Counted from the stretch's first letter, positions 1 to 8,529 are shown. The stretch: 14,914 nucleotides of DNA from Bacillota bacterium (GCA_023415815.1 JAEZJL010000450.1:1-14914); one strand, 5' to 3'. The notes: generated from the letters alone by a model not told the origin. A program made the numbers and translations.

Positions 1-435
1 GCCCAGGTATGTAGACGCGAGATTGATCCCGAGCGCCTTGCCGCGTTCGGTTGCCGGGAAAACAGACGTCAGTATGGCGACGCCCGTACCGAACATCATC
101 GAGCTTCCAAGGCCCTGGAGTATCCTGAAAATGATCAGAAGAGCCTCCGAACCGGCCAGGCCGCACAGCAGGGAGGACAGCGTCACAAGCAGGACGCCGT
201 AGAGGAACACCTTTTTTCTGCCGTGTATGTCCGCAATGCGTCCGAAGGGCACGAGGAAAACTGCGGCGGCAAGCAGGTAGGAGGTTGATACCCAGCCCAT
301 TGTGACCGCATTCATGCCGAATTCATTACCGATCGCAGGCAGGGCGATATTGACGGAGGACCCCATAAAGGGCGTTATGAAGGCGCCCAGCGTAACTACA
401 AGTAAAACCGTTTTCTTTTCAGCTTTGCCGTCCAA
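1..435 (-). CDS. MFS efflux transporter, DHA2 (EmrB/QacA-like) type, N-terminal part
   Basis: This is the first 145 codons of a major facilitator superfamily transporter; the rest lies beyond the left edge of the window. It would be an inner-membrane proton-coupled exporter, most likely of drugs or other toxic compounds. Visible are a first membrane helix (about residues 9-31, with SSVNIALPAIG at its end, typical of DHA2 members), a second helix, the MFS motif A as GRIADIHGRKK between helices 2 and 3, and a later segment GTGVAILTSVFPATERGKALG-like in style to motif C region of the 14-helix exporters. The start is TTG at 435-433, chosen because GAGGAGGG at 442-449 sits at proper spacing and no ATG fits. 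It is divergent from the A2M gene. The substrate cannot be told from this part. Family call is confident, drug specificity is not. Confidence 0.88.
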   Translation of the reverse strand, partial: MDGKAEKKTVLLVVTLGAFITPFMGSSVNIALPAIGNEFGMNAVTMGWVSTSYLLAAAVFLVPFGRIADIHGRKKVFLYGVLLVTLSSLLCGLAGSEALLIIFRILQGLGSSMMFGTGVAILTSVFPATERGKALGINLASTYLG

Positions 436-470
436 TCCGTTCCCTCCTCGGTAAATCAATAATTTCCTCT

Positions 471-499
471 ATTCTATATAAGTTGGACAAAATTTTCAA
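471..499 (-). promoter_or_regulatory. Promoter of the MFS gene
   Basis: On the minus strand TTGAAA (494-499) and TAGAAT (471-476) are separated by exactly 17 bases, close to the housekeeping sigma consensus. The -10 lies about 36 bases upstream of the TTG start. No palindromic operator is obvious around it. Confidence 0.6.
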
Positions 500-556
500 T
501 ACGGCCTGCGCCTTCTGAGGAAAGAACCGCGCGGCGGACGATGAATTTTATCCTTA

Positions 557-585
557 TTGAATAACATACCCGCTTTAAATATAAA
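557..585 (+). promoter_or_regulatory. Putative promoter of the A2M-Memo operon
   Basis: TTGAAT (557-562), a 17-base spacer and TATAAA (580-585) lie on the plus strand. Transcription from here would leave a leader of roughly 110 bases before the ATG at 702. Other AT-rich hexamers in 605-660 are weaker matches. I see no coding sequence in 436-701 apart from these divergent signals. Confidence 0.5.
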
Positions 586-701
586 AAACCCGCAGCCGGA
601 AAAATTGAAAAGCATGCAACAAAACAATTCCTTCCAACGTCATTAATATATGTAATAAATCGTTGAAACCGTCCCACCATTTGTAAAGCGAGGTTATCCG
701 T

Positions 702-3700
702 ATGTTAAAAAGATTGATGGCTTTGTTCGGAAAAAGCCCTGTGAAAATTACGGCGGCCGCAGGATGCGGCGTTTTGATTTTAGGGATCGCAATCCTGGCA
801 GCCGCAGGATTTTTCAGTCCGGGGGAGAAAGAGGCGGCAGGCTCCGTACCTGCAGGGGATTCCACCGTTGCTTCGCCTTCCGGTCCCAGGCTGATACCTC
901 TCATAACGGACAGTACGGGAGTGGATGTGAACTCGGGCTTCAGGCTGATCCTTGAAAAGCCAGCGGAGGAAGCTGCGGTCAGGTCGCTGCTTGCAGTCTC
1001 CCCTGAAGGAGAATATAAGCTGGAAAAGGTCTCCGCCAGTGAATACGGAATCAGTTTCACTTCTGCGCTGAAAGCCAACAGCATCTATAAGTTCACATAC
1101 GGCGGCGGGGACGCGGGCTCCGACAAATCCTGGGCCTTCCAGACAAAAAAGACCTTTGCCGTGTCCAGGACGCTCCCCAGGAACGAGGCCACCCAGGTTC
1201 CGGTGGATACCGGCATTGAAATCACCTTCAACCATGAGAAGGTTGACGAGCTGGCAGGCTTTTTTGAGATACAGCCGAAAACCGGCGGAAGGTTTGAGGT
1301 GCATAAAAATACGGTCGTGTTTGTACCCGATAAGCTAGAAAACGATACGATATACACCGTTACAATAAAAAAGGGCCTGAGCCTTAAGGGCGGCGCCGCC
1401 AGGCTGGAAAGCGACTACGTCTTCAAATTCCAGACCGCCCTTACGCAGAGTGCCGAAGACGACCGGTATTTCCATTTTACCGACGAAGTATACAATTTCA
1501 CGCCGCAGGCTGTCCCGGCGCTCCGGGTGCTGACCGAAGACAGCATGGTCGGACATGAAATCCCGCTTGAGGTATTCAAGTACAGAAGCGCGGACGCCTT
1601 CCTGGCGGACCTGAAAAAAACCGACGCGATGCCGTCCTGGGCGCTGGCCCCCAGGAACGCCGAAGCTTATTCCACCTCGTCTCTGGATAAGGTTTCGGAA
1701 CTAAAGGCATTGATCGCAAGGAATGAATACGGCTACTGGACAATGGACTACCTGCTCTTTCCGGCAGCCCTTGAGGAAGGCTATTACCTTGTAAAGGCAA
1801 GTTTCGAAGGAAAGACGCTTTATACGCTGCTCCAGGTGAACGATACCTCCGTCTATATCCTCGTCGGCAGCAACCGGACGCTGGCATGGGTCAACGATTC
1901 CTCCGGCGGACGGCCCATTGAAAGCGCCGAGCTTTCAGCCGACGGATACGGTACTTTCAAAACCGGCAAGGACGGCATCGCAGCACTGGAGGAAGCGCTG
2001 CCGAGACCCGAGGATTTCAGGCATTTCTATTTCAGGGTCCGGGTCGAGGGCAGTCCCGACTTTATCGCCCGGGTTGACCCCGGCGGATATTCCCCATACT
2101 CATACAACAATTACTACAACAGCTACAGCAACGGCTCTGCGGACGATTACTGGACCTATATCTACCTGGATAAAGGCATGTACCTGCCCGACGATACGGT
2201 CAATGTCTGGGGGCTGGCAAAGCCCAGGGACGGCGGCGTAAAGCCGGGAAACGCCGTGCTTGAGCTTGTAAGGTATGATTATTCCGCGCCGGGAGGCGGC
2301 TCCGAGATAGTCATCGATTCAAAGGATATCAAGCTCACGCCGCAGGGGACCTTCCTTGACAAGCTGCAGCTCTCAAATTACAGTCCGGGGTATTACGACA
2401 TCCTTGTGAAGCTGGACGGCCGACTCATGACGCGGAGCTACCTGCAGGTCATGGAATACACAAAGCCTTCGTATAAAATAGAATTGAAACCGGATAAAAG
2501 CTTTCTATGCGCCGGGGAAAAGCTCAATATCGGGATACAGGCTTCCTTTTACGAAGGCTCGCCGGTGCCCGGACTTAAGCTGGATTACAGCTACTACACG
2601 AGCAGCGGCCAGTCGAAGATGAACAGCGGGAGGCTGTCCTGCGACGCCGAGGGCCTTGCAAATGTGACTTTGACGCCTTCGTCCGGCACCGACTCCTGGA
2701 GGCCCCAGTGGTTCAATTTCGATATAAGCAACACGGACGCGGAGGAACAGGAGGTGCGTGCGGAATGCGGCGCAACAATGTTCCCCCGGGACACGATGAT
2801 TGAGGTCAAAAGCAGCTTCGACGACAGCAAGGGACTCATCACCTTTAATACGAGCCGCATCGATCTGAGCAGGCTTTCAGGGACGGAAGGCCGCTATTAT
2901 ACGGAGGACGACTACAGGGGCGCTCCGGTCGACGCCGACCTGAGGGTCAGTCTCTATGAAAGGCATTACGAAAGCAAAGGCGTGGGAGAGTATTATGATT
3001 ATATCAATAAGAAAAAGCAAACAAAATACGAATATTACGAGGTTCGCAACCTTGTCCGCGATTATGCCTTCCGGACGTCCGGAGGCAGGTATGAGCTTGA
3101 ATTCAGCGCTGACAATAAAAAAAGCTACTATATCGAGATAGAGGGCAAGGATTCGGCGGGCAGGAGAATAGAGGAGACCGAATATTTCTACAACTGGAGC
3201 TATTATACGCCCTTCGTACAGACGGGCTACACTCTGGCTGAAGAGAAGCCGGGGAAAAATTACAGGCTGAATGAGCAGGTCAGGCTGAATGTCATGCGCA
3301 ACGACGGGAATATGACCGCTGGTAAAAGCTCCAGGTTCCTCTATGTCAGGCTGAAAGACGGAATTCTCGATTATGCGGTCACGCCGGACCCTTCCTTCGT
3401 TTTTAACTACGATAAGGAGCTTATCCCGAATATGTATGTGAAAGCCGTGCTGTTTGACGGAGTGAATTCCGTCGACGCGGGTTTCAGCATGATCAAGTAC
3501 GATCCGTCCGAGAAAAAGCTGAACATCTCGGTCAGGCCCGACAAGGCCTCCTATAGGCCGGGAGATACGGCCAGGCTCAGCCTTGAGGTCACCGACGGGG
3601 CGGGCAAGCCCTGCAGCGCCGAGCTGAATCTGAGCGTCATCGACGAGGCGTACTTCGACATACAGGAGCAGTATGTGGATATCCTGAGCGGGCTTTATTC

Positions 3701-5651
3701 GCCTGCGGTGTCCAGCGGCCTCATGGCCGACTACCTCTCCTACCGGCCTCTGGATACCGCCGGAAATCCCATGGCCGAGGGCGGCGAAGGCGGAAACACT
3801 CCCGTCAGGAAGGATTTCAGGGACAGTGCCCTCTTCCGGACAGTGACGAGCGGCGCGGACGGCAAAGCCGAAATCAGCTTCAAGCTGCCCGACAATCTGA
3901 CGTCCTGGAGAGTTACCTACCAGGGTGTCACAGACGACCTGAAGGCCGGCAACGGTAAAATCAACATCTCGTCAAAGCTGCCGTTCTTCACGGATGCGGT
4001 CTCCAACAAGGTATTCCTCAGCGGCGACAGTCCGTCGGTGCTCGTCAGGTCCTTCGGCGCCGAGCTTTCCCAGGGCGATGCGGTGAATTATTCGATCACC
4101 GTATCGGATTCAGACGGAGCTGAAAAAACCTACGAGGCCCGGTCCACGGGCTCCGCACCGGCTACCATACCCCTCGGGAAGCTGGGCGAAGGCGAGTATG
4201 CCCTGACGGTGAAGGCCGAAAGCGGGGGTAAATCCGATGCGCTGCAGAGGAGCTTCAGGGTAGCGACCAGCCTGCTCGAAGCGGCCGGGATAAAGTATTA
4301 CGATCTGACCGAGGGGCTTGCGCCCGAAGGCGGCAGCTCCCTCACCACCCTCTCCTTCTACAACAAGGAATCCTCCGAGCTCTATAACCAATTGTACTCC
4401 CTGTACTGGAGCTGGGGCGAGAGAATCGACCAGAAGCTGGCGAGAAAGATTGCGGGAGAGCTGCTTGCTAAATACTACGGAGAAGAATATATACAGGACG
4501 AGGAATTCGACCTCACCAAATACCAGACCGAGGACGGCGGCCTTGCCCTGCTGAGCTACGACAGCAGCAGCCCCGAGCTGTCGGCGAAGCTCTGCTCGCT
4601 GGTGGGCGACGGCGTAGACCGCTTTGCGCTTAAATCATACTTCAACAGCATTTTAAATAATGAAAACGCCTCTTCGGGTGATATCGCCTTTTCCTACTGG
4701 GGCCTTGCTGCGCTGAACGAGCCCGTCCTGCTGGATATCCGCTCCTTGCTGTCCTCGCCCGATCTCGAGATCAGAGACAGGCTCGCGCTCGGCATTGCGC
4801 TTGCCGAAATCGGAGATTACGAAACAGCGCGGCAGGTATACGATGAAGTTCTCAAGCAGAAGGGCACGGTCAACGACCGCCTCGCCTGGATCGAAACCGG
4901 CGCCGGACGGGATTACGACACCGAGGCGACTGCACTGTGCTCTTTGATAGCCCTCAAGCTGGATACTCCCGAAAAAATGAAGCTATTCAATTATTCAGGC
5001 TCGAATTCGACCTCCGAGCTGCTTGTAAACCTTGAAAGGCTTGCATTTGTAAAAAGCTGCAGCCCTTCCGCAGCTATCTCCGGCAGCTTCAGCTACGAGC
5101 TGGACGGGGTTAAAAAGGATATATCGCTGAGCAAGGCCGGGCAGTACAGGCTGATCCTCACGCCTGCAAAGCTTGCGGCGATAAAATTCTATAATATAAA
5201 GGGAAATATTACGGTGGCGGCTTCGAGCACAGGCCCGGTAAAAGATCTGATGTCAAAGGACGGTTCGCCGGTCGGGCTGAAGCGCTCATATGAAGCAAAC
5301 GGGGCTTCCACGGCTTTCAAGCGCTCCGATCTTGTGAAGATAACGCTGAGGCCGGTATTTTCCGAGACAGCGGTGGATGGCTTCTATGAAATCACCGATA
5401 TATTGCCCGCTGGGCTGAGATATGTAGAGGGAAGGTACCAGGACAACATCGGCTGGTATGCGGACGAGGTATCCGGCCAGAAGGTGGTATTCGGCTACAG
5501 CTACAACAAGCTCAGTCCTGTGAGGGACATCACCTATTATGCAAGGGCCGTATCGCCCGGCAGCTTTACCGCGGACTATGCCCTCATCAAGCACAGCCTC
5601 AGCGATTTATCAGGCTATGCCGACCGGGTCGAAATAACCGTGGGGGATTAG
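702..5651 (+). CDS. Alpha-2-macroglobulin-like protein without thioester motif, membrane anchored
   Basis: A 1649-residue secreted or surface-anchored protein of the bacterial alpha-2-macroglobulin family. Residues about 15-39 form one hydrophobic segment (signal peptide or anchor, no good lipobox). Two Ig-like Big_5/SbsA-type domains follow (about 55-150 and 151-247; the second carries RNEATQVPVDTGIEITF). Macroglobulin domains include an MG2-like stretch near 490-600 (MYLPDDTVNVWGLAKPRDG). The central A2M domain begins near 1035 with FRDSALFRTVTSGADGKAEI and LPDNLTSWRVTYQG. Where family members carry the CxEQ thioester, this protein reads LYWSWGERIDQ (about 1233-1243), so the reactive Cys is absent. 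The C-terminal part (about 1540-1649) resembles the last macroglobulin domain (ITDILPAGLRYVEG, ITYYARAVSPGSF). Known thioester A2Ms trap proteases in the periplasm and often pair with PBP1C; here the partner is a Memo-like gene 3 bases downstream. RBS GCGAGG at 689-694 is modest. Role in protease inhibition is inference. Confidence 0.87.
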   Translation: MLKRLMALFGKSPVKITAAAGCGVLILGIAILAAAGFFSPGEKEAAGSVPAGDSTVASPSGPRLIPLITDSTGVDVNSGFRLILEKPAEEAAVRSLLAVSPEGEYKLEKVSASEYGISFTSALKANSIYKFTYGGGDAGSDKSWAFQTKKTFAVSRTLPRNEATQVPVDTGIEITFNHEKVDELAGFFEIQPKTGGRFEVHKNTVVFVPDKLENDTIYTVTIKKGLSLKGGAARLESDYVFKFQTALTQSAEDDRYFHFTDEVYNFTPQAVPALRVLTEDSMVGHEIPLEVFKYRSADAFLADLKKTDAMPSWALAPRNAEAYSTSSLDKVSELKALIARNEYGYWTMDYLLFPAALEEGYYLVKASFEGKTLYTLLQVNDTSVYILVGSNRTLAWVNDSSGGRPIESAELSADGYGTFKTGKDGIAALEEALPRPEDFRHFYFRVRVEGSPDFIARVDPGGYSPYSYNNYYNSYSNGSADDYWTYIYLDKGMYLPDDTVNVWGLAKPRDGGVKPGNAVLELVRYDYSAPGGGSEIVIDSKDIKLTPQGTFLDKLQLSNYSPGYYDILVKLDGRLMTRSYLQVMEYTKPSYKIELKPDKSFLCAGEKLNIGIQASFYEGSPVPGLKLDYSYYTSSGQSKMNSGRLSCDAEGLANVTLTPSSGTDSWRPQWFNFDISNTDAEEQEVRAECGATMFPRDTMIEVKSSFDDSKGLITFNTSRIDLSRLSGTEGRYYTEDDYRGAPVDADLRVSLYERHYESKGVGEYYDYINKKKQTKYEYYEVRNLVRDYAFRTSGGRYELEFSADNKKSYYIEIEGKDSAGRRIEETEYFYNWSYYTPFVQTGYTLAEEKPGKNYRLNEQVRLNVMRNDGNMTAGKSSRFLYVRLKDGILDYAVTPDPSFVFNYDKELIPNMYVKAVLFDGVNSVDAGFSMIKYDPSEKKLNISVRPDKASYRPGDTARLSLEVTDGAGKPCSAELNLSVIDEAYFDIQEQYVDILSGLYSPAVSSGLMADYLSYRPLDTAGNPMAEGGEGGNTPVRKDFRDSALFRTVTSGADGKAEISFKLPDNLTSWRVTYQGVTDDLKAGNGKINISSKLPFFTDAVSNKVFLSGDSPSVLVRSFGAELSQGDAVNYSITVSDSDGAEKTYEARSTGSAPATIPLGKLGEGEYALTVKAESGGKSDALQRSFRVATSLLEAAGIKYYDLTEGLAPEGGSSLTTLSFYNKESSELYNQLYSLYWSWGERIDQKLARKIAGELLAKYYGEEYIQDEEFDLTKYQTEDGGLALLSYDSSSPELSAKLCSLVGDGVDRFALKSYFNSILNNENASSGDIAFSYWGLAALNEPVLLDIRSLLSSPDLEIRDRLALGIALAEIGDYETARQVYDEVLKQKGTVNDRLAWIETGAGRDYDTEATALCSLIALKLDTPEKMKLFNYSGSNSTSELLVNLERLAFVKSCSPSAAISGSFSYELDGVKKDISLSKAGQYRLILTPAKLAAIKFYNIKGNITVAASSTGPVKDLMSKDGSPVGLKRSYEANGASTAFKRSDLVKITLRPVFSETAVDGFYEITDILPAGLRYVEGRYQDNIGWYADEVSGQKVVFGYSYNKLSPVRDITYYARAVSPGSFTADYALIKHSLSDLSGYADRVEITVGD

Positions 5652-5654
5652 CAT

Positions 5655-6563
5655 ATGACTCTAAAAATGCTCGCATCGGCGATATTGGCGGCGGTCTCGA
5701 TGGCCGGGCTGTGCCTTCTGGGCGGCGCGGCCCCCACCCCCGCCGGGGACATGCCTTCAAAGGCCGTCGACATGCTGAAATGCAATTATTACAATGCTGA
5801 TGATTTCAGGATGTCGGTAAAACACACCGGGAATGCCTCAACCGATAAAAGCATGCCTGCGGAGGGGGTGGTGATGGGCGGCATCGTCCCCCATCACCTG
5901 CTTGCGGCAAAAATGATCGCAGGCTTTTTCAGCGCGCTGGCCGCAGACCCGCCCGAGCTGGTCGTCGTCCTGGGTCCAAACCATAAAAGAGCGGGCATGA
6001 CCGGCCTGCACACCTGCGCACTGGACTGGGAGACGCCCTTCGGCGTGCTGGAAGCCGACGGCGCCGCCGCTTTGTCACTGGTGGAAACGCTGAAGGCCGC
6101 CGACAGCCGGACGATCATGGAGGAGGAATACTCCATTTCCGGGCTGGCGCCGTATATCAAATACTACCTTCCGGAGGCGAGGATACTGCCCGTGCTGCTG
6201 CACGGAGACTACGGCCTGGAGAACTCGGAAAGGCTTGGGAGCTTGCTCGCCGAAAGCCTGAAGGGCAGGAAGGCCATTATCCTTGCATCGGTCGACTTCT
6301 CGCATTACCTGCCGGTCGATCAGGCGGACAGGATGGACGAAATCACCCTAGAGGCGCTGAAAAGCATGGATACTGAAAAAATCAGCCGAATGGGCAACGA
6401 CAATCTGGATTCGCCATCCTCCATTATCGCGCTGCTCACAGCCATGAAAGCCGCAGATGCAGAGGATTTCAGGCTGCTCGGCCACAGCAATTCCTCCAGG
6501 ATAACCGGCTCCGGCGCCGATTACACTACCAGCTACTTCACCGCGCTTTTTACCGCCCGCTGA
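5655..6563 (+). CDS. Exported Memo / AmmeMemoRadiSam system protein B family protein
   Basis: A 302-residue Memo-family protein (related to human MEMO1 and LigB-type dioxygenases). Residues 1-30 form a hydrophobic leader (LASAILAAVSMAGLCLLGG) ending in an Ala/Pro-rich stretch, so export or anchoring is likely; the Cys at 20 is a poor lipobox. The family core is clear: GGIVPHH (His80/81), VVVLGPNHKRAG (His110), TPFGVLEAD, ILPVLLHGDYG, and ASVDFSHYLPVDQADRMD (Asp214, His217). The usual EHSxE segment is replaced by EYSIS at about 158-162, so one conserved His is missing. It starts 3 bases after the A2M stop, with GGGGG at 5642-5646 inside the A2M gene serving as RBS, implying translational coupling. 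No radical SAM or AMMECR1 gene is in the window. Biochemical activity is unknown; the family call is firm, the extracytoplasmic location is inferred. Confidence 0.88.
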   Translation: MTLKMLASAILAAVSMAGLCLLGGAAPTPAGDMPSKAVDMLKCNYYNADDFRMSVKHTGNASTDKSMPAEGVVMGGIVPHHLLAAKMIAGFFSALAADPPELVVVLGPNHKRAGMTGLHTCALDWETPFGVLEADGAAALSLVETLKAADSRTIMEEEYSISGLAPYIKYYLPEARILPVLLHGDYGLENSERLGSLLAESLKGRKAIILASVDFSHYLPVDQADRMDEITLEALKSMDTEKISRMGNDNLDSPSSIIALLTAMKAADAEDFRLLGHSNSSRITGSGADYTTSYFTALFTAR

Positions 6564-6620
6564 TCAGCGCGACCCGTGCGTTTCGCCATTCCGCCCGGCG
6601 GGCAAAGCAGCTTCTTTCAA

Positions 6621-6666
6621 CAGTACTTTTTAATCCTACGATTAATTTTTAAAAGTATTGTTTTTT
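6621..6666 (+). terminator. Intrinsic terminator after the A2M-Memo operon
   Basis: CAGTACTTTT (6621-6630) pairs with AAAAGTATTG (6651-6660) over ten positions including one G-T pair, with an inner TAAT/ATTA pairing, and is followed directly by six T (6661-6666). The stem is AT-rich, so efficiency is uncertain. Confidence 0.6.
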
Positions 6667-6686
6667 CTGCCGTAAAATGATAATAT
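6658..6686 (+). promoter_or_regulatory. Putative promoter of the glycoside hydrolase gene
   Basis: TTGTTT (6658-6663) and TAATAT (6681-6686) are 17 bases apart. The -35 overlaps the tail of the preceding terminator. The leader to the coding start would be about 180 bases, and the gene-free stretch 6564-6875 holds only this promoter, the terminator and two inverted repeats. Confidence 0.45.
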
Positions 6687-6711
6687 AACCGCAGGTGGTA
6701 AGACGTATCAC

Positions 6712-6725
6712 GTTTGACATCAAAC
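6712..6725. promoter_or_regulatory. Perfect palindrome, candidate operator
   Basis: GTTTGA-CA-TCAAAC is a perfect 6+6 inverted repeat with a two-base centre, lying about 25 bases downstream of the putative -10 of the glycoside hydrolase gene. That location suits a repressor site. No cognate regulator is identified. Confidence 0.35.
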
Positions 6726-6769
6726 CTCATCAAGTACAAATCTGCAGCCTGACTAAATGCACGGCCTGA

Positions 6770-6787
6770 CAATTTGCCGGGCAATTG
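6770..6787. promoter_or_regulatory. Imperfect palindrome in the glycosidase leader
   Basis: CAATTTGCC and GGCAATTG flank a single G, pairing over eight positions with one extra T on the left arm. It may be a second operator or a small RNA hairpin. It lies about 90 bases before the coding start. Confidence 0.25.
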
Positions 6788-6875
6788 CGTAAGGCGCAGG
6801 CAGAAACCGATTCACAGGCCAACGGATACCGGCCGGCAGACGCACAAAAAAAACAAAAAGAAAGGAAGTATGTAT

Positions 6876-8399
6876 ATGGCAATGCTTACAACAAAAAAGC
6901 TGATCCCTGTTGATATCACCCTGGATGGCGTATATCGCGGCAAGGACCCGTTTCTCTCCGAAATAACCGGTGAATTTGCCGGTCCGGGCGGAGAAACGCT
7001 CGTTATACCCGGCTTCTACCGCGGCAATGGGAAATGGTCGGTCCGGTTTTCGGCCGAGGAAGAGGGCAAGTGGAGCTACCAAATTTCCTCCGGCGAGGTC
7101 GAGTTTGGCGGGGATACCGCCGGTTCCATCAAGGTGGAGGGCGAAGAGCCCGGAGCTACGCGTATTCTGCGTACCAGCGGCACGCGGTTTGTCACTTCGG
7201 ACGGGAAATCCGTTTTTCTTCTGGGCTACGAATGCAACTTCCTGTTTTCCTTGCTTGCCAGTCCTGACGGCTTTACAAAGCTTCAAAAATTTGTGAGCAA
7301 CCTCCGGGAGGTCGGCTTTAACCAGGTCCAGATAAACACTTACGCCGTGGACACAGAATGGCACAAGGGCAAAACGTGTGAAAACGATTTTGGCCCGGCT
7401 TACATAGACCTTTGGGAAAAAACCGAGGACGGACGCAGGTTCAACCCAGCCTTTTTTGAGAACTTCGACCGCCTGATCTCCTATTTGCATGTCAACGGAA
7501 TCTATGCCCATATCTATCTCAGGGTCTATAATAAATTTGTGGAATGGCCGGAGAATTACTCCGAGGAGGACTATGCGTTTTACCGCCTGTTTACGGCGCG
7601 CTACCAAGCCTTCCCGAACGTCATCTGGAATATCTCCAAGGAGGGCTATTTCGAGCCGGACAAGGAGTATTTCCACACCATGCTCGGCAAGGTCAGGTCG
7701 TGGGACGCCTACAAGCACCTGTGCACCGTTCACGACGACCTGCAGTACGCCCTGGATGAGAAATACTCGGACACGATCGATTTCCTCACACTGCAGCAGC
7801 ACTATGACTGGCAGCATGCCCACCTGTATTATATCGAAAAGTCCGGCAAGCCGGTGTTCGGCGGTGAAACCGGTGTGGAAAGCCCGCATACCGACAGGTT
7901 CCGCCGTTATCCCGCCGAAAGGGTCTGCGCAATCGCCTATGAAATCATCATGGCGGGCGCGTATTACCAGTACTATTATACGGACTCGGCCTGGGATATT
8001 ATCGAATATGATTACAAGCCCAAAGGCTATGAATATATAAAGAGGATGACCGCCTTCTTTTCCCGCTTCGACCTGAACCGCTTTAAAGCCGTACCTCACA
8101 TCTGCGTATGGTCGGGGCTCTGCCTTGACGACGGTGAATCCACAATGCTTGTGTACACCGAGCCGAAGGAGCATATCCCCAACTATATCAACAAGGAAGG
8201 CTGCACCCTGATAAACCCGAATACCGGCAGGAAATTCATATCCTGCGAGGCGTTTGGGGTTTATACCGGTAAAACCGAGAACTACGTACCGGCGCACGGG
8301 TTCCAGGCGAGAACAGACAACAGTCTTTTTAAGGACATTGATATCTTTTCCAGCTACCCCGACGAGCCTACGGTTTTCGTAATCCGCTACGAAAAATGA
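6876..8399 (+). CDS. DUF5060/DUF4038-type (apiosidase-like) glycoside hydrolase, cytoplasmic
   Basis: A 507-residue putative glycoside hydrolase. Residues about 8-90 look like the DUF5060 beta-sandwich (DPFLSEITGEFAGPGG, GFYRGNGKWSVRFSAEEEGKW). Residues about 100-400 form a TIM-barrel of the DUF4038/GH140-like type, with VFLLGYECNF, HVNGIYAHIYLRVYNK, VIWNISKEGYFE (Glu256 candidate acid/base) and KPVFGGETGVESPH (Glu331 candidate nucleophile). A C-terminal beta domain ends in SSYPDEPTVFVIRYE. No signal peptide is seen, so it should act on imported oligosaccharides in the cytoplasm. The start at 6876 is preferred because AAAGGAAG at 6861-6868 is seven bases upstream; the in-frame ATG at 6870 is too close, and a longer reading from 6774 lacks an RBS. 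It appears monocistronic. Exact substrate is unknown. Confidence 0.82.
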   Translation: MAMLTTKKLIPVDITLDGVYRGKDPFLSEITGEFAGPGGETLVIPGFYRGNGKWSVRFSAEEEGKWSYQISSGEVEFGGDTAGSIKVEGEEPGATRILRTSGTRFVTSDGKSVFLLGYECNFLFSLLASPDGFTKLQKFVSNLREVGFNQVQINTYAVDTEWHKGKTCENDFGPAYIDLWEKTEDGRRFNPAFFENFDRLISYLHVNGIYAHIYLRVYNKFVEWPENYSEEDYAFYRLFTARYQAFPNVIWNISKEGYFEPDKEYFHTMLGKVRSWDAYKHLCTVHDDLQYALDEKYSDTIDFLTLQQHYDWQHAHLYYIEKSGKPVFGGETGVESPHTDRFRRYPAERVCAIAYEIIMAGAYYQYYYTDSAWDIIEYDYKPKGYEYIKRMTAFFSRFDLNRFKAVPHICVWSGLCLDDGESTMLVYTEPKEHIPNYINKEGCTLINPNTGRKFISCEAFGVYTGKTENYVPAHGFQARTDNSLFKDIDIFSSYPDEPTVFVIRYEK

Positions 8400-8482
8400 C
8401 GCATGGCATAATGCCAGGCGGGAAATGCTGTTCCTGTTAAGGAAAAACTCTCCCGGGCTTTTGAAAATAAGATTATATATGC

Positions 8483-8511
8483 TTGAAAATGACACGTATG
8501 TCGTTTATAAT
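8483..8511 (+). promoter_or_regulatory. Consensus promoter of the tetR-hydrolase operon
   Basis: TTGAAA (8483-8488), exactly 17 bases, then perfect TATAAT (8506-8511). This is the best promoter in the window. One operator fills its spacer and another covers the expected start point near 8518, so it should be strongly repressible. The leader to the tetR ATG is about 145 bases. Confidence 0.8.
8491..8502. promoter_or_regulatory. TetR-type operator O1
   Basis: GACACGTATGTC is a near-perfect palindrome sitting between the -35 and -10. Its flanks (AAAAT before, GTTT after) are repeated in inverted orientation around O2. Binding by the TetR protein encoded downstream is inferred from position and symmetry. 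Confidence 0.65.
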
Positions 8512-8517
8512 AAAAAC

Positions 8518-8529
8518 GACACGCGTGTC
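8518..8529. promoter_or_regulatory. TetR-type operator O2
   Basis: GACACGCGTGTC is a perfect 12-base palindrome starting near the expected transcription start. It differs from O1 at two central positions. The centre-to-centre distance from O1 is 27 bases. Confidence 0.65.

Noticed and set aside
474..680. A 68-codon minus-strand frame in the gap between the MFS and A2M genes.
   Set aside because: No RBS, odd composition, and it spans the two divergent promoters.
6753..8495. A 580-codon open frame on the minus strand opposite the glycoside hydrolase.
   Set aside because: It is the shadow of a GC-rich gene with clear family motifs on the plus strand; it has no recognisable domain and runs through promoter and operator sequence.
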